The notes: a model not told the origin generated them from the sequence alone. DNA of 64,000 bases from Chitinophaga sp. YR573 (GCF_900110995.1 NZ_FOJF01000001.1:2187199-2251198); one strand, 5' to 3'; positions 34,634 through 45,315 are shown, counted from the first letter of the stretch. Program-made: numbers and translations.

Positions 34634-37600
34634 TTAAAACTTCACATTTAAACCAACAGTAATAGTTTTAGCCTGAGGTATAGTATAGAAATCTATACCA
34701 CTACCAATGTTACTAATACTATTGTCATTACTACCTGTGTTCACTTCCGGATCACTTATGTATTTTGTTTTGGTCCAAAGGTTATAACCTGCAACATATA
34801 ATCTTGCACTGGAGATATGCAAAGTGCTTGTTACCACTTTAGGCACTGTATAACCCAGGGTAACAGTTTTCAGACGGATATAAGAACCATCATATATCCA
34901 ACGGGAAGATTCTGATGTACCGTTGCCATAGTAGAAAGACAAACGGGGAATGTTGGTAACATCACCTGCTTTCTGCCATCTGCCCAGCATTTCATGAGTC
35001 TGGTTATCAAAGCCACCACCGAAACCGGCTGCCTGATAAATACCTCCCCTGTTATAAATACTGTTACCGCTTACAAAAGTAAACAGTACGTTCAGGTCAA
35101 AACCTTTATAAGATACTGCGTTGGATAAACCACCGGTCCAGTCAGGATTACCCTGGCCAACAACCATTCTGGGTGCAGCGCTGTAATCATTAGTTGTTTT
35201 GCCACTTGCATCATAATACAGTGCATCTCCGGTTGCCGGATCAACACCCGCAAACTTTGCCATGAAGAAGGTACCAATAGGCTGTCCTTCAACAGCACGT
35301 TGCTCTCCACCGGAACTTTCAAATATCTGACCACCAATATTTTTCACTCTGTTCTTGTTATAACCAAGATTCAGTGTAGTAGTCCATACAAAATCCTTAG
35401 AGTCTATGTTACGGCTGTTCAATGTGATTTCCACCCCTTTATTTTCCATGTCTCCTGCGTTTCTGTACACAGTAGAGAAACCGGATGTGTATGGGATGTT
35501 AGCTGCCAGCAACAGATCAGAAGTTTGTTTATTATAATAATCTACTTCACCGGAGATCCTGTTATTGAAGAATCCGAATTCTATCCCTGCATCAAACTGT
35601 TTTGTTTTTTCCCATTTAAGTGAATCATTTCCTAAAACGCCTGGTCTGTTAGTTGAATAACCAGGATTACCAGGATACTTCGTTACAGCAAACTGCGTAA
35701 GATATCTTCCGTTCCCTATTTCTGAGTTACCTGTAATACCATAGCTGGCTTTCAATTTCAGATAATTTAAAACGTTGTTTCCTTTCAGGAACTTTTCTTC
35801 AGAGATCAACCAGCCCGCAGAAACAGCAGGGAACCATCCATAATGGTTCTTGGGGCCAAAACGTGAAGAACCATCTGTACGTACACTGGCAGAAAACAGG
35901 TATTTATTCATGAAAGAATAATTACCACGCAGGAAGTAAGAAAGGAAAGTATAACGCTCATTGGTAGTTGAGCCACCTGTAATCGTTGCTGCACCGGAAA
36001 GATCTGGCACCGCATCAGAAGGATAGTTTTCTCCCTGTAAATACGAACCTTTATTATCATTCTGCAGATAACTCATACCTAACGTAGCCGTCAGTTTATG
36101 AGATTCTCCCAGGTGAGGGGTAAACGTAAAATAGTTATTAGTATTTAAACTCACTGTTTGTGTAGACACAAATGTACCCTTACCAATACCTGCACCATCT
36201 GAACTTAATTTACCGTTATATTCATCTTCTGTTAGGTTATACAAATCTGTACCTACTTCTGAACGGAAAGACAAAGACGGGAAGAAAGTATAGTTCACAT
36301 ATGCGCTACCTATAGTATGGAAATTTACCTGCTTGTCAAAATTGTATAGTGCATCTCTGAAACCATTTGGATACAATGTAGTATCATTCAATTGGTTTGT
36401 ATGTGGATTAATAAACGGAGAAATAGGCATCTGTGCTACTACCTGTCCCGGAGTAGAATAAGCATTATCATCAGAAACCCTGTCCAGCTGAGAACGGTTT
36501 ATCGCAAGATTCATACCCAGCGATAAATGGGAACTTGCTGTGTGGTCGAGGTTTAACCTGCCACCATATCTTCTGAAACGGTTTACTTTTATGATTGCAT
36601 CCTGGTCACTATAGAACCCGGAAACGAAGAAACGTGTTTTCTCATTACCACCGGAAGCAGAAAGATTCACCTGGCTGCTTGGAGCATTCTTACGATACAT
36701 CTCATCTTCCCAGTTCGTATTTACTTTAGCATTACGCCAGTCAGTACCCAATGAATAATAATCCATGACCCCGTCAACATAGTCTGTCATGTACTGTATA
36801 CCCTCTGCTTCTGAAGCGAAATCACCAACAGCAAAACCAGTTTTACCATCATTGGTAGCAGCTTCATGTAACAGGTCTACATACTGCCTTGCATTCAGGA
36901 ATCCACGTTTTTTGGTAGGATTACTAAAGCCCCTGCTCAGATCCAGAGAGATCTGTGTTTTCTCACCCATACGGCCTCTTTTAGTAGTGATCAACACTAC
37001 TCCATTAGATGCACGTGCTCCATATATAGCAGCTGCAGAAGCATCTTTCAGTATTTCTACAGACTCAATATCGTTAGGGTTAATATCGGCTAATGGATTG
37101 GTTGGCTCATTATTAGCATCAGACTGGCTGCCTGATACTAACGGAATACCATCTACTACATATAATGGCTGACTGCTGGCACCAATAGAAGAAGTACCAC
37201 GGATACGGATCTTAATACCTTGTCCTAATTTACCGCTACCTGATTCAATTACCACACCTGCTGCTTTACCTTGTAAGGCAGACTCAAAACTAGGTGCAGG
37301 AAAATTCTCTATCTCACTGGAACTGATCTTGGAAATACTTCCTGTCAGTTCTCTCTTCACCTGTGTACCATAACCTACTACCACTACTTCAGAAAGATCT
37401 TTATTACCTGTACCCAGCGCTACATCAATGGTAGTACGGTTGCCAACAGCAATTTCCTGGTCAGCATAACCTATAAAAGAATAAGTAAGTGTAACTGCGC
37501 CATTAGGCAGGGAAAGCTGATATGTACCATCCAAAGCACTCACAGTCCCTGAAGTAGTTCCTTTGATCTTCACTGTAACACCAGGCAATGGTGAATTGTC

Positions 37601-37702
37601 TTTTGCATCCTTTATTATACCTTTTATCATCCTATCCTGCGAATAAGAGTAGTGGGATAGAAGCAAAAGCATGACTGTTGCAAAAAGCAAAACTTTTCTC
37701 AT
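34634..37702 (-). CDS. SusC/RagA family TonB-linked outer-membrane transporter (pair 1)
   Basis: This 1022-residue protein has a signal peptide (about 1-21) and a carboxypeptidase-regulatory-like domain (about 27-100: IKGIIKDAKDNSPLPGVTV). The SusC plug begins at VVVVGYG (106-112), with GKAAGVVIESGSGKLG, RIRGTSSIG and the SusC signature region QPLYVVDGIPL, and a 22-strand-type barrel ends in GLNVKF. It imports oligomers or peptides with energy from TonB. No N-terminal signalling domain or sigma factor is present. A 12-bp sequence 62 bp upstream is shared with susC of pair 2. Confidence 0.95.
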   Translation of the reverse strand: MRKVLLFATVMLLLLSHYSYSQDRMIKGIIKDAKDNSPLPGVTVKIKGTTSGTVSALDGTYQLSLPNGAVTLTYSFIGYADQEIAVGNRTTIDVALGTGNKDLSEVVVVGYGTQVKRELTGSISKISSSEIENFPAPSFESALQGKAAGVVIESGSGKLGQGIKIRIRGTSSIGASSQPLYVVDGIPLVSGSQSDANNEPTNPLADINPNDIESVEILKDASAAAIYGARASNGVVLITTKRGRMGEKTQISLDLSRGFSNPTKKRGFLNARQYVDLLHEAATNDGKTGFAVGDFASEAEGIQYMTDYVDGVMDYYSLGTDWRNAKVNTNWEDEMYRKNAPSSQVNLSASGGNEKTRFFVSGFYSDQDAIIKVNRFRRYGGRLNLDHTASSHLSLGMNLAINRSQLDRVSDDNAYSTPGQVVAQMPISPFINPHTNQLNDTTLYPNGFRDALYNFDKQVNFHTIGSAYVNYTFFPSLSFRSEVGTDLYNLTEDEYNGKLSSDGAGIGKGTFVSTQTVSLNTNNYFTFTPHLGESHKLTATLGMSYLQNDNKGSYLQGENYPSDAVPDLSGAATITGGSTTNERYTFLSYFLRGNYSFMNKYLFSASVRTDGSSRFGPKNHYGWFPAVSAGWLISEEKFLKGNNVLNYLKLKASYGITGNSEIGNGRYLTQFAVTKYPGNPGYSTNRPGVLGNDSLKWEKTKQFDAGIEFGFFNNRISGEVDYYNKQTSDLLLAANIPYTSGFSTVYRNAGDMENKGVEITLNSRNIDSKDFVWTTTLNLGYNKNRVKNIGGQIFESSGGEQRAVEGQPIGTFFMAKFAGVDPATGDALYYDASGKTTNDYSAAPRMVVGQGNPDWTGGLSNAVSYKGFDLNVLFTFVSGNSIYNRGGIYQAAGFGGGFDNQTHEMLGRWQKAGDVTNIPRLSFYYGNGTSESSRWIYDGSYIRLKTVTLGYTVPKVVTSTLHISSARLYVAGYNLWTKTKYISDPEVNTGSNDNSISNIGSGIDFYTIPQAKTITVGLNVKF

Positions 37703-38025
37703 AAAGTTTGATTTGGTTTAGAAAAAGATCAGATCATAGATCTGGTTGATAATAATAATTGTTACGATTTTGTTAGATTTTAATAGTTCAACTACAAACA
37801 AGGTATTTGCTATAAGCTCAAGATTTTTTTTAGTCCCCGTTATGGATAGTTAACATCATATGATCAAATTGACCTATTATACAAGATTACTAATTTTTTG
37901 TTAAATTTTTATACCGTTGGTCAAATTATTGAATTTTTACTGACAGTAATCTGTTGTCATTTAACTCCTGATGCCCCTTTCTACCTTCCATTTTATATAT
38001 TTGCGCTACTTAGTATTCTTATATT
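37703..38025. other. Intergenic region between susC (pair 1) and gatB
   Basis: These 323 bp are AT-rich. Near susC lies ACGATTTTGTTA (37764-37775), also found upstream of susC pair 2. A small inverted repeat, ACAG/CTGT with loop TAAT, lies at 37943-37954. An exact -7 element for gatB lies at 37996-38003. I saw no gene or RNA. Confidence 0.5.
37996..38003 (+). promoter_or_regulatory. Candidate -7 element for gatB
   Basis: TATATTTG matches TAnnTTTG exactly and lies 22 bp before the ATG at 38026. No clear -33 element was found. Confidence 0.5.
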
Positions 38026-39480
38026 ATGAGCGCAACCATAGATTTTGATAAATATGAAGTAGTGATAGGGCTGGAAGTGCATGCACAACTGCTCACAGAA
38101 AGTAAACTATTCTGTGGCGACAGTGCCGCATTCGGTGGCGCTCCCAATACTCATATCAGCCCCATCACACTGGGCCATCCGGGGTCATTGCCCCGCCTGA
38201 ACACCAAAGCAGTTGAATTTGCTGTCCGCCTCGGACTCGCCTGCGGATGCAGCATTGAGCAGAATAATTACTTTGCCCGTAAGAATTATTTTTATCCTGA
38301 TCTTCCTAAAGGTTATCAGATTTCACAACATACTGCTCCCATCTGCAATGGCGGCATCGTTACCATTCCAACACCTGCAGGTGAAAGATCTGTGCAATTG
38401 AACCGTATACACCTGGAAGAGGATGCCGGCAAGTCCATGCATGATCAGGACCCATACAACACCATGGTTGATTACAACCGTGCTGGTGTGCCTCTCGTCG
38501 AAATCGTTACAGAACCTGACCTGCACAGCAGCGATGAAGTATATGCCTTCCTTACCACACTCCGCCGGCTGGTACGCTGGTTAGATGTGTGCGACGGTAA
38601 TATGGAAGAAGGCAGCATGCGCTGTGACGCTAATATATCTATCCGGTTGAAAGGGGAAAAAACACTGGGCACTAAAGTAGAAGTGAAAAACCTCAACTCC
38701 ATACGCAACGTAAAACGTGCCGTAGAGGGAGAAATAAAACGCCAGATCACCCTGGTAGAAACCGGTGGAGTGATTGTACAGGAAACCCGCAGCTTTGATG
38801 CCGGTAATGGTACATCCTTCTCCATGCGTTCAAAAGAAGAGGCAAATGATTATCGCTACTTCCCGGAACCAGACCTCTCTCCCTTTCACCTTACAGAAGA
38901 ATACCTCGATAAGATAAGACAGGCCTTACCGGAATTGCCGGATGCGCTTGTACACCAATACGTACATCAATACGGGCTTTCAGATTATGATGCCCGCGTG
39001 GTTTGCGATGATAAGCCTACGGCAGATTATTTTGAACAGGTGGTGAAGATCATTCCAAAGCATAAAGCGGTAGCCAACTGGTTAATCGGTCCTGTAAAAT
39101 CAACACTCAATGAGCAGGGGTTATCTATGGCTCAATTCCCTTTACCGGCAACTGCACTGGCAGGATTAATCCAGTTAGTGGAAGATGGTAAAGTGAGCTT
39201 CTCCATAGCTTCCTCCCGCATTTTCCCGGAACTGTTGCTTCAGCCGGAAACAAGTCCGCTGGATATTGCAACCCGTCTGAATCTCTTACAGGATAATAAT
39301 GCAGATAGTATTTCGCCAATTATTGATGAAGTACTGGCTAAATACCCGGACAAAGTAGCAGAGTTCCGTTCCGGTAAAAAGGGTTTAATGGGACTATTTG
39401 TCGGAGAAGTCATGAAACTTTCCAAAGGAAAAGCAGATCCGAAAGTCACGAATCAGCTCCTGGCAGAAAAATTAAAATAA
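38026..39480 (+). CDS. gatB: Aspartyl/glutamyl-tRNA(Asn/Gln) amidotransferase subunit B
   Basis: This 484-residue protein is full-length GatB. It has the N-terminal YEVVIGLEVHAQLLTESKLF, then YFYPDLPKGYQISQ, RIHLEEDAGKS, DYNRAGVPLVEIVTEPD, EGSMRCDANISIR and YRYFPEPDLSP, with a C-terminal helical tail domain. With GatA and GatC it makes Gln-tRNA(Gln) and/or Asn-tRNA(Asn) from mischarged tRNAs. gatA and gatC are not nearby. It shares a transcript with the TlpA lipoprotein 17 bp downstream and lies on the strand opposite to the flanking sus genes. Confidence 0.98.
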   Translation: MSATIDFDKYEVVIGLEVHAQLLTESKLFCGDSAAFGGAPNTHISPITLGHPGSLPRLNTKAVEFAVRLGLACGCSIEQNNYFARKNYFYPDLPKGYQISQHTAPICNGGIVTIPTPAGERSVQLNRIHLEEDAGKSMHDQDPYNTMVDYNRAGVPLVEIVTEPDLHSSDEVYAFLTTLRRLVRWLDVCDGNMEEGSMRCDANISIRLKGEKTLGTKVEVKNLNSIRNVKRAVEGEIKRQITLVETGGVIVQETRSFDAGNGTSFSMRSKEEANDYRYFPEPDLSPFHLTEEYLDKIRQALPELPDALVHQYVHQYGLSDYDARVVCDDKPTADYFEQVVKIIPKHKAVANWLIGPVKSTLNEQGLSMAQFPLPATALAGLIQLVEDGKVSFSIASSRIFPELLLQPETSPLDIATRLNLLQDNNADSISPIIDEVLAKYPDKVAEFRSGKKGLMGLFVGEVMKLSKGKADPKVTNQLLAEKLK

Positions 39481-39497
39481 CATACAATTAATCATAT

Positions 39498-40661
39498 ATG
39501 AAGAAACTGGCATTATACACAGCCATCGGTATTTTACTGGCTGGCTGTTCCCAACCAACTGAAAAGGGGGATTTTGAAATTAAAGCACATATCGATAACG
39601 CCCCACTGGGTACGGTTTACCTGGAAGAACTGACCTTGCAGGAAGCCAAGATAGTTGACACTGTCATATTAAAAGATGCCAGTGGCAAGTTTACCTTAAA
39701 AGGCATAGTTCCCGAGCAGGCACTATATCGCATCCGCTTTGGAGAGACCAATAAATTCATTCTCCTGGGTCTTGATGCAGGTAAGATGGAAATAGAGGGC
39801 GACTTCAATCACCTGGAACTGGCTAAAATAGAAAATTCAGAAGCCTCTGTAGAAATTCAGCAACTGTTGAATGAAGCAAGTGCGAAGAACAAGTCTCTCA
39901 CAGATGATATGAGAACGCTGGACAGTCTTCACCAGGTAAAAACACCTGATAGCATACTGCAACCAAAAGTAGCAGCGCTGCAGGCTAAAGAAAAGGAACT
40001 GGAACAATATGTACTGCATTCCGCCACTACTACTAAGTCTCCGGCAGTAGCAGTATTTGCTTTGAGCATGGTAAATACACAAACCATCCTGGCAGATAAA
40101 AGTATAGTAGCAGATGCTAAAAAACGCTTCCCTACCAATACGCTGTTAGCCAGCCTTACCAGCAAACTGACAGAAATAGAACAGAAAGGTGCCGCACAAC
40201 AGATGGGTGCCGATGAACAGGAAGATGCTAATATGACTAGTGTTAAGATTGGCCAGGAAGCGCCGGACTTTTCTCTGCCGGATCTTTCCGGTAAAAAGGT
40301 AAGCCTTAGCTCTTTCCGTGGTAAATATGTATTGGTTGATTTCTGGGCCAGCTGGTGCAAACCTTGCCGTATGGAAAATCCTAACGTAGTAAAGGCATAT
40401 AACGAATACAAGAACAAGAACTTTACCGTATTAGGTGTATCACTGGATAAGAAAAAAGAGGCATGGGCTGATGCTATCAAAACAGATGGTCTTACCTGGA
40501 ACCATGTAAGTGATCTTCAGTTCTGGGAATCAGCAGTAGTACCTTTATATGGTATCAATTCTATTCCTACCAATATGTTACTGGACCCTCAGGGTAAAGT
40601 TGTTGCTGTTGGTTTAAGAGGAGAAGCACTGGAAGCTAAGCTGAGTGAATTGCTGAAATAA
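39498..40661 (+). CDS. TlpA-family thiol-disulfide lipoprotein with DUF4369-type N-terminus
   Basis: This 387-residue lipoprotein has a lipobox ending LLAGC (Cys17). The N-terminal half (about 25-110: FEIKAHIDNAPLGTVYLEEL) is the DUF4369-like beta domain common in Bacteroidota, followed by a helical linker (about 115-235). A thioredoxin/AhpC-type domain (about 250-387) has the redox motif WCKPC (Cys287, Cys290) and the cis-proline in NSIPTNMLL. It probably reduces or oxidises periplasmic protein thiols from the membrane. It is 17 bp after gatB and ends in its own terminator. Confidence 0.92.
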   Translation: MKKLALYTAIGILLAGCSQPTEKGDFEIKAHIDNAPLGTVYLEELTLQEAKIVDTVILKDASGKFTLKGIVPEQALYRIRFGETNKFILLGLDAGKMEIEGDFNHLELAKIENSEASVEIQQLLNEASAKNKSLTDDMRTLDSLHQVKTPDSILQPKVAALQAKEKELEQYVLHSATTTKSPAVAVFALSMVNTQTILADKSIVADAKKRFPTNTLLASLTSKLTEIEQKGAAQQMGADEQEDANMTSVKIGQEAPDFSLPDLSGKKVSLSSFRGKYVLVDFWASWCKPCRMENPNVVKAYNEYKNKNFTVLGVSLDKKKEAWADAIKTDGLTWNHVSDLQFWESAVVPLYGINSIPTNMLLDPQGKVVAVGLRGEALEAKLSELLK

Positions 40662-40676
40662 AATATTAAGTGTTAT

Positions 40677-40714
40677 AAAAAAGGCCGTACCAGATTACTG
40701 GTACGGCCTTTTTT
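40677..40714 (+). terminator. Terminator of gatB-tlpA
   Basis: An 11-bp stem (GGCCGTACCAG / CTGGTACGGCC, 40683-40693 and 40698-40708) with loop ATTA is followed by TTTTTT; A-runs on the left make it symmetrical. Confidence 0.92.
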
Positions 40715-40732
40715 ATGAGAGAGCGTATAAAT

Positions 40733-40764
40733 AAAAAGGGAGTGTTCCTATAAGAAACACTCCC
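40733..40764 (-). terminator. Terminator of susCD pair 2
   Basis: A 9-bp stem (GGGAGTGTT / AACACTCCC, 40738-40746 and 40756-40764) is followed by TTTTTATTT on the minus strand. It sits back to back with the plus-strand terminator at 40677-40714. Confidence 0.85.
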
Positions 40765-40787
40765 TTCTAAAAAGTATCAGTCAGATA

Positions 40788-42188
40788 TTATTTATCCCAC
40801 CAAACTGGTTCGTAAATATCAGTCACTATAATCACATTAGCTGCGTTATATCTCTTCTCATCCTGTACAGTAGGCAACCTTCTTGGAATTGCAGTTGCCT
40901 GCTCTGCCACGTTAGGTGTCAGCCCTGGGATGTTAGTTCTGCGCCAGTCAGACCATACTTCAACCTGAGTAAATAATGCCAGGTATTTCTGGGTCATTAT
41001 TTTAGTCTGGGTGATAGTCAAAGCTGTTTCGCTTGCGTAAGCAAGTGTGAAAGCAGCTGAAGGAGCGGCACCGGTTACTTTGGTTACGCTGGCAGTAACA
41101 GCCTCATTGTAAGCAGTAGCAGCAGCAGCGGCATTACCGGCTCTGAGGTTTGCTTCTGCTTTAATGAATAAAGCTTCTACATAAGTTACCATTGGAACAG
41201 AAGATGTACTGCTGGCCAGGTAAGGGCCTACGTAGGATGCATCTGTATTTTCAGAAGACGGGATTGACCCGCTGTAACCACCATTTGCATCTACAGCTGC
41301 ATAGAAAGGCAGACGTGGATCAGCGTTTGCTTTCAGCATGTCGATGAAGAAAGCTCCATCTCTCAGGTCATTTGCACGTGCAGTAGCGAATGCAGCCCAT
41401 TGATTCTGTTCGTTTGTTTTTGAACCATAATTAGCGTTCGCATCACCCAGGTCAGTTACATGACTCAGATCAGCCAGCGCTTCTGTTGCAGAACCCTGTG
41501 CATCTTTTTTGCTCAGGTGGTTAGCAAAACGCGCTTTCAGGATCCAGGCAGTGTTTGTCCATTTAGCCAGTGCTGCAGCCTCATCAGCGCTATTCTGTCC
41601 AAAGATATAATCATCTGCACCCAGGGTATATAAATTCTCACCGGTTGTGCTGTTCATCGCAGTGATAGCTTCATCCAGTAATGTCTGGATATAAGTGTAC
41701 ACTGCCTGCTGTGTTTCAAATTTAGGAGTAACGTTACCATCTATCAGACCCATACCTGCTTCTGTAGCAGGAACATCGCCCCAGATATCGGTAGCAAGTC
41801 CTAAGCCCATAGCTTTGATAACTTTTGCAACACCCACATAATGTACGTTGTTCGCTCCGTAATTGATAATGATGTCGTTAGCAGGCTGAATAACATTATT
41901 ATAAATGTTATTCCAGTCATTCACGTTATCACCTTCAAAAATGGAATATTTAGTTACAGCCAGCTGTTGACTGGCAGTACCGTCTAACTGTTGTGTTAAC
42001 ATACCGGCAGTTCTTGAAAGTTGTCCGGTATATGAACTATACAGGCCAAGTTCTGCGGCAGAAAGAACCAGTTGTGGGGTAGCTACTGATGGATTATTCG
42101 GATCCTTATCATAGCCTTCCACGAATTTACTGCAACCTGAGGCTAACAGCACAAAAGGTAATGAGAGTATTATGATTGTTTTCTTCAT
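40788..42188 (-). CDS. SusD-like lipoprotein, SusD-like_2 type (pair 2)
   Basis: This 466-residue lipoprotein has a lipobox ending LLASGC followed by SKFVEGYDKDPNNPSVATP. The early FVEGYDKDPN motif, the region NDWNNIYNNVIQPANDII and the C-terminal WSDWRRTNIPGL mark the SusD-like_2 subfamily rather than classic RagB/SusD. Members cap their own SusC partners and bind unknown ligands. It is 46 bp after susC pair 2 and ends in a terminator. Of the three SusD proteins in the window this one is the most divergent. Confidence 0.9.
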   Translation of the reverse strand: MKKTIIILSLPFVLLASGCSKFVEGYDKDPNNPSVATPQLVLSAAELGLYSSYTGQLSRTAGMLTQQLDGTASQQLAVTKYSIFEGDNVNDWNNIYNNVIQPANDIIINYGANNVHYVGVAKVIKAMGLGLATDIWGDVPATEAGMGLIDGNVTPKFETQQAVYTYIQTLLDEAITAMNSTTGENLYTLGADDYIFGQNSADEAAALAKWTNTAWILKARFANHLSKKDAQGSATEALADLSHVTDLGDANANYGSKTNEQNQWAAFATARANDLRDGAFFIDMLKANADPRLPFYAAVDANGGYSGSIPSSENTDASYVGPYLASSTSSVPMVTYVEALFIKAEANLRAGNAAAAATAYNEAVTASVTKVTGAAPSAAFTLAYASETALTITQTKIMTQKYLALFTQVEVWSDWRRTNIPGLTPNVAEQATAIPRRLPTVQDEKRYNAANVIIVTDIYEPVWWDK

Positions 42189-42234
42189 GACTAGGTCGTT
42201 AAAAGTTTTTTATGATACCATTCTTTCACAGAGA

Positions 42235-45200
42235 TCAGAATCCCAGTTTTACACCAATTGCATAAGTCTTAGTACCAGGGTTGTTGAAGTAATCAAACCC
42301 GGTAAGGTTAGAACCCGCACCAGTTAAGCTGGTTTCAGGATCCACACCTGGATAATCAGTATGCAGCCACAGGTTACGTCCGGTAAAGCTTAACTCTGCG
42401 AAATTGAAGATCTTGGTATTCTTCATGTTATAACGGTAGCTCAGAGACGCTTCACGTAAACGCACCCATGAACCACTGTATACAGCATTCTCAGTAGCAG
42501 AACCAGCACCCTGGTCACCGTACATATTCTGGAAGTAAGTTTTAGCATTTACAGCTGTAGTATTAGCAGTATACTTACCATCAGTACCCAGAACAACACC
42601 ATCTATTACGTATGTTCTTTCTCTGTCTGCAGTCATAGCAGTTTTACCGATAGAAGTCAGCCTTGCATAAGTACCACCCCATACCTGGCCACCATGTCTT
42701 ACATCCAGTAACGCACCTAATGTAAAGCCTTTGTAGGTAAATGTATTTCTGATACCACCGGTCCAATCAGGGAATGGATTACCAATATTTCCACGGGAAG
42801 CAGCAAGAACAGGAATACCGTTAGTACCTACTACGATTTTACCGCTTGAAGGATCTCTTTCCCATTTGGTACCATAAAATGCACCATAAGGCTGACCAAC
42901 AATAGCATAAGAACCGATAGATGTGAATGCAGATTCAACATCAATTTCAGATACTCCGGTAGCCAGTTTTAACACCTTATTTTTATTATGGGAGAAGTTC
43001 AGTTCAATGTTCCAGCCAAATCCTTTTGATCTGATTACATCAGCAGATGCCAGTATTTCTATACCCTTGTTGCTCATTTCACCGGCATTGGCAAGAATTG
43101 CCTGGAATCCGGAAGAACCTGCGAGCGGGGTGTTTACAAGGATATCTTTAGATAATTTATCGTAATAAGTGAACTCAACATTGATGCGGTTCTTCAAAAA
43201 TTTCAAATCAAGACCGATTTCTTTTTCTGTAGAACGCTCAGGTTTTAAGCCGTTATTACCTAAGGTATTACTATAGGTGAACCCATTTTTACCCAGGAAA
43301 GGGAATGAGTTACCATCTGTAGATCCATCAGCAAAAGTAGGTACAGCATAGGTAGTCTGAGTAGCATAGCGGGAAGGGCTCTTACCACCACCTGCAACAG
43401 CAACACGTAACTTACCATAAGAAAGGATATCATTCTGTGGCAATACTTCAGTGAACACGAACGCTGCACTTACTGAAGGGAAGAAGAAATTATTCTTTGC
43501 CCGTCCAAAAGTAGATGACCACTCGTTACGACCTGTTGTAGTCAGGAAAACTATATTGTTATAAGAGACCGTTGCATCATAGAAGAGTGCAGAAGATCTG
43601 TCAAGGCCTGTTGATGCATCCGTATATAAAACAGCTGCATTGTTCAGGTTATAATAATTAGGAATTGTTAACTGGTTACCCCTTGAATACAGTGTGGAAG
43701 TCTCATTCTGACGAACGTTACCACCCAGATTCAGTCTCGCAGATATTTTATCATTGAAATCCTTATGAGCTCCTAAAATAAAGTCAGAATAATAATCCAG
43801 ATTCTTGATTGTATATTCTTCAATCTGGCCCAGCTGGTCATCAACAGAAAGAGAACCAATAGCAAAAACCTGTTTCCTGGAATCAGAATATTGGTCAACA
43901 CCTAAACGGTAAGTCGCATCCAACCAGTTCGTAATCTTGTAACCAACATTGAAGTTACCAATGATACGGTCAATATTATCATTGAAGGGGTTATTATATA
44001 AAGACCAGTAAGCATTATCATAAGGAGCAAAGTTTTTGCTGGAACCATCTTCGTTCTTATAATCGCTTAAGTTATAGTTGGCAGGAGCCCTCATCATTGC
44101 CAGCATAGGGCCTGACAGGTTACTACCATTCTGTGCTTTCTGACCTCTGGTATTTGAGTACTGAGCAGTTGCACCAACAGTTAATCTGTCAGTTACTTTG
44201 GAATCAACTGTGATACGAACATTTGTTCTCTGCAGATTTGTAGTTGGAATAATACCTTTTTGATCTGTACGACCCAGAGACAATCTGAAAGTATTCTTTT
44301 CATTACCACCTGTAACAGCTACGTTGTGTGTGAAAGTTGTTCCGGTCTGGAAGAAATCCTTAGTGTTGTCGTATACTTTATTTGCAGTTGGAATATCACT
44401 GATACGAGGTCCCCAGCTGTTAGCAACACCAGTTTGTGCAACAGGCACACCACCTACAATGTTACCCTGTCCATATATTTTTTGCTCATCAGGTAACTTG
44501 CTTACTTTATCAAAACCTGCATTGAAATCATACGTTACTTTTACAGCACCTGCACGACCTCTTTTGGTAGTGTAGATGATAGCACCGGATGCAGCTTTTG
44601 CTCCATACAATGCAGCAGCAGAAGGTCCTTTCAGAATAGTAACCGTAGCAATATCATCAGGATTGATATCCAGTGCACGGTTGGAATTGTTTACACCAGA
44701 CAACCCAGTATTATATACCGGATTTCTCTGAGAGGTAGCGTTTGTTTCGTTATCAATGGGTACACCATCTATAACAATTAATGGCTGGTTACTCATTGAG
44801 AAAGTAGCATTACCTCTGATAATAATTTTCGAAGAAGCACCAGGTGTACCACCGGATCCTATTACCTGCACACCTGCAGCTTTGGATGCTAATCCTTCAA
44901 TAATATTTGTTTCACCGGACTTTACCAACGCATCACCAGATACGCTCTGCACACTATACCCCAGTGATTTCTTTTCCCTGGTAATACCTAATGCAGTTAC
45001 CACAACTTCGCTTAACTGCTTATTGTCGGTTGATAATGTTATCGCAAAATTTGAATTCTTACCTACCGGACGTTCCTGGTTGGTATAACCTATAAAGGAA
45101 AATACGAGCGTATTTTCAGGAGTGGCCTGAATACTATAACCACCATCTATGCCAGTAACAGTACCTTTTGTAGTACCTTTAATTACTACTGAAACACCTG

Positions 45201-45315
45201 GCAAAGCGGAGCCGTCCTTGGCATCAGTTACCTTTCCCGTAATTGTTCGTGTTTGAGCATACGTGTGCAACACGCTCATGGCCACGAACAGCCATAGGAG
45301 TAAACCTTTCTTCAT
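42235..45315 (-). CDS. SusC/RagA family TonB-linked outer-membrane transporter (pair 2)
   Basis: This 1026-residue protein has a signal peptide (about 1-20), a regulatory-like domain (about 24-95: ITGKVTDAKDGSALPGVSV), a plug and a barrel ending VKLGF. The plug starts with VVVTALGITREKKSLGYS instead of the VVVGYGTQ form of pairs 1 and 3, which marks a separate SusC clade and goes with the SusD-like_2 partner. The SusC signature is seen in QPLIVIDGVPIDN. It imports an unknown nutrient with TonB. It has 565 bp of non-coding DNA upstream. Confidence 0.95.
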   Translation of the reverse strand: MKKGLLLWLFVAMSVLHTYAQTRTITGKVTDAKDGSALPGVSVVIKGTTKGTVTGIDGGYSIQATPENTLVFSFIGYTNQERPVGKNSNFAITLSTDNKQLSEVVVTALGITREKKSLGYSVQSVSGDALVKSGETNIIEGLASKAAGVQVIGSGGTPGASSKIIIRGNATFSMSNQPLIVIDGVPIDNETNATSQRNPVYNTGLSGVNNSNRALDINPDDIATVTILKGPSAAALYGAKAASGAIIYTTKRGRAGAVKVTYDFNAGFDKVSKLPDEQKIYGQGNIVGGVPVAQTGVANSWGPRISDIPTANKVYDNTKDFFQTGTTFTHNVAVTGGNEKNTFRLSLGRTDQKGIIPTTNLQRTNVRITVDSKVTDRLTVGATAQYSNTRGQKAQNGSNLSGPMLAMMRAPANYNLSDYKNEDGSSKNFAPYDNAYWSLYNNPFNDNIDRIIGNFNVGYKITNWLDATYRLGVDQYSDSRKQVFAIGSLSVDDQLGQIEEYTIKNLDYYSDFILGAHKDFNDKISARLNLGGNVRQNETSTLYSRGNQLTIPNYYNLNNAAVLYTDASTGLDRSSALFYDATVSYNNIVFLTTTGRNEWSSTFGRAKNNFFFPSVSAAFVFTEVLPQNDILSYGKLRVAVAGGGKSPSRYATQTTYAVPTFADGSTDGNSFPFLGKNGFTYSNTLGNNGLKPERSTEKEIGLDLKFLKNRINVEFTYYDKLSKDILVNTPLAGSSGFQAILANAGEMSNKGIEILASADVIRSKGFGWNIELNFSHNKNKVLKLATGVSEIDVESAFTSIGSYAIVGQPYGAFYGTKWERDPSSGKIVVGTNGIPVLAASRGNIGNPFPDWTGGIRNTFTYKGFTLGALLDVRHGGQVWGGTYARLTSIGKTAMTADRERTYVIDGVVLGTDGKYTANTTAVNAKTYFQNMYGDQGAGSATENAVYSGSWVRLREASLSYRYNMKNTKIFNFAELSFTGRNLWLHTDYPGVDPETSLTGAGSNLTGFDYFNNPGTKTYAIGVKLGF

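Noticed and set aside
39929..40480. 183-codon open frame opposite the TlpA gene
   Set aside because: It covers the CxxC thioredoxin region of a clear gene; no domain is recognisable in the opposite frame.
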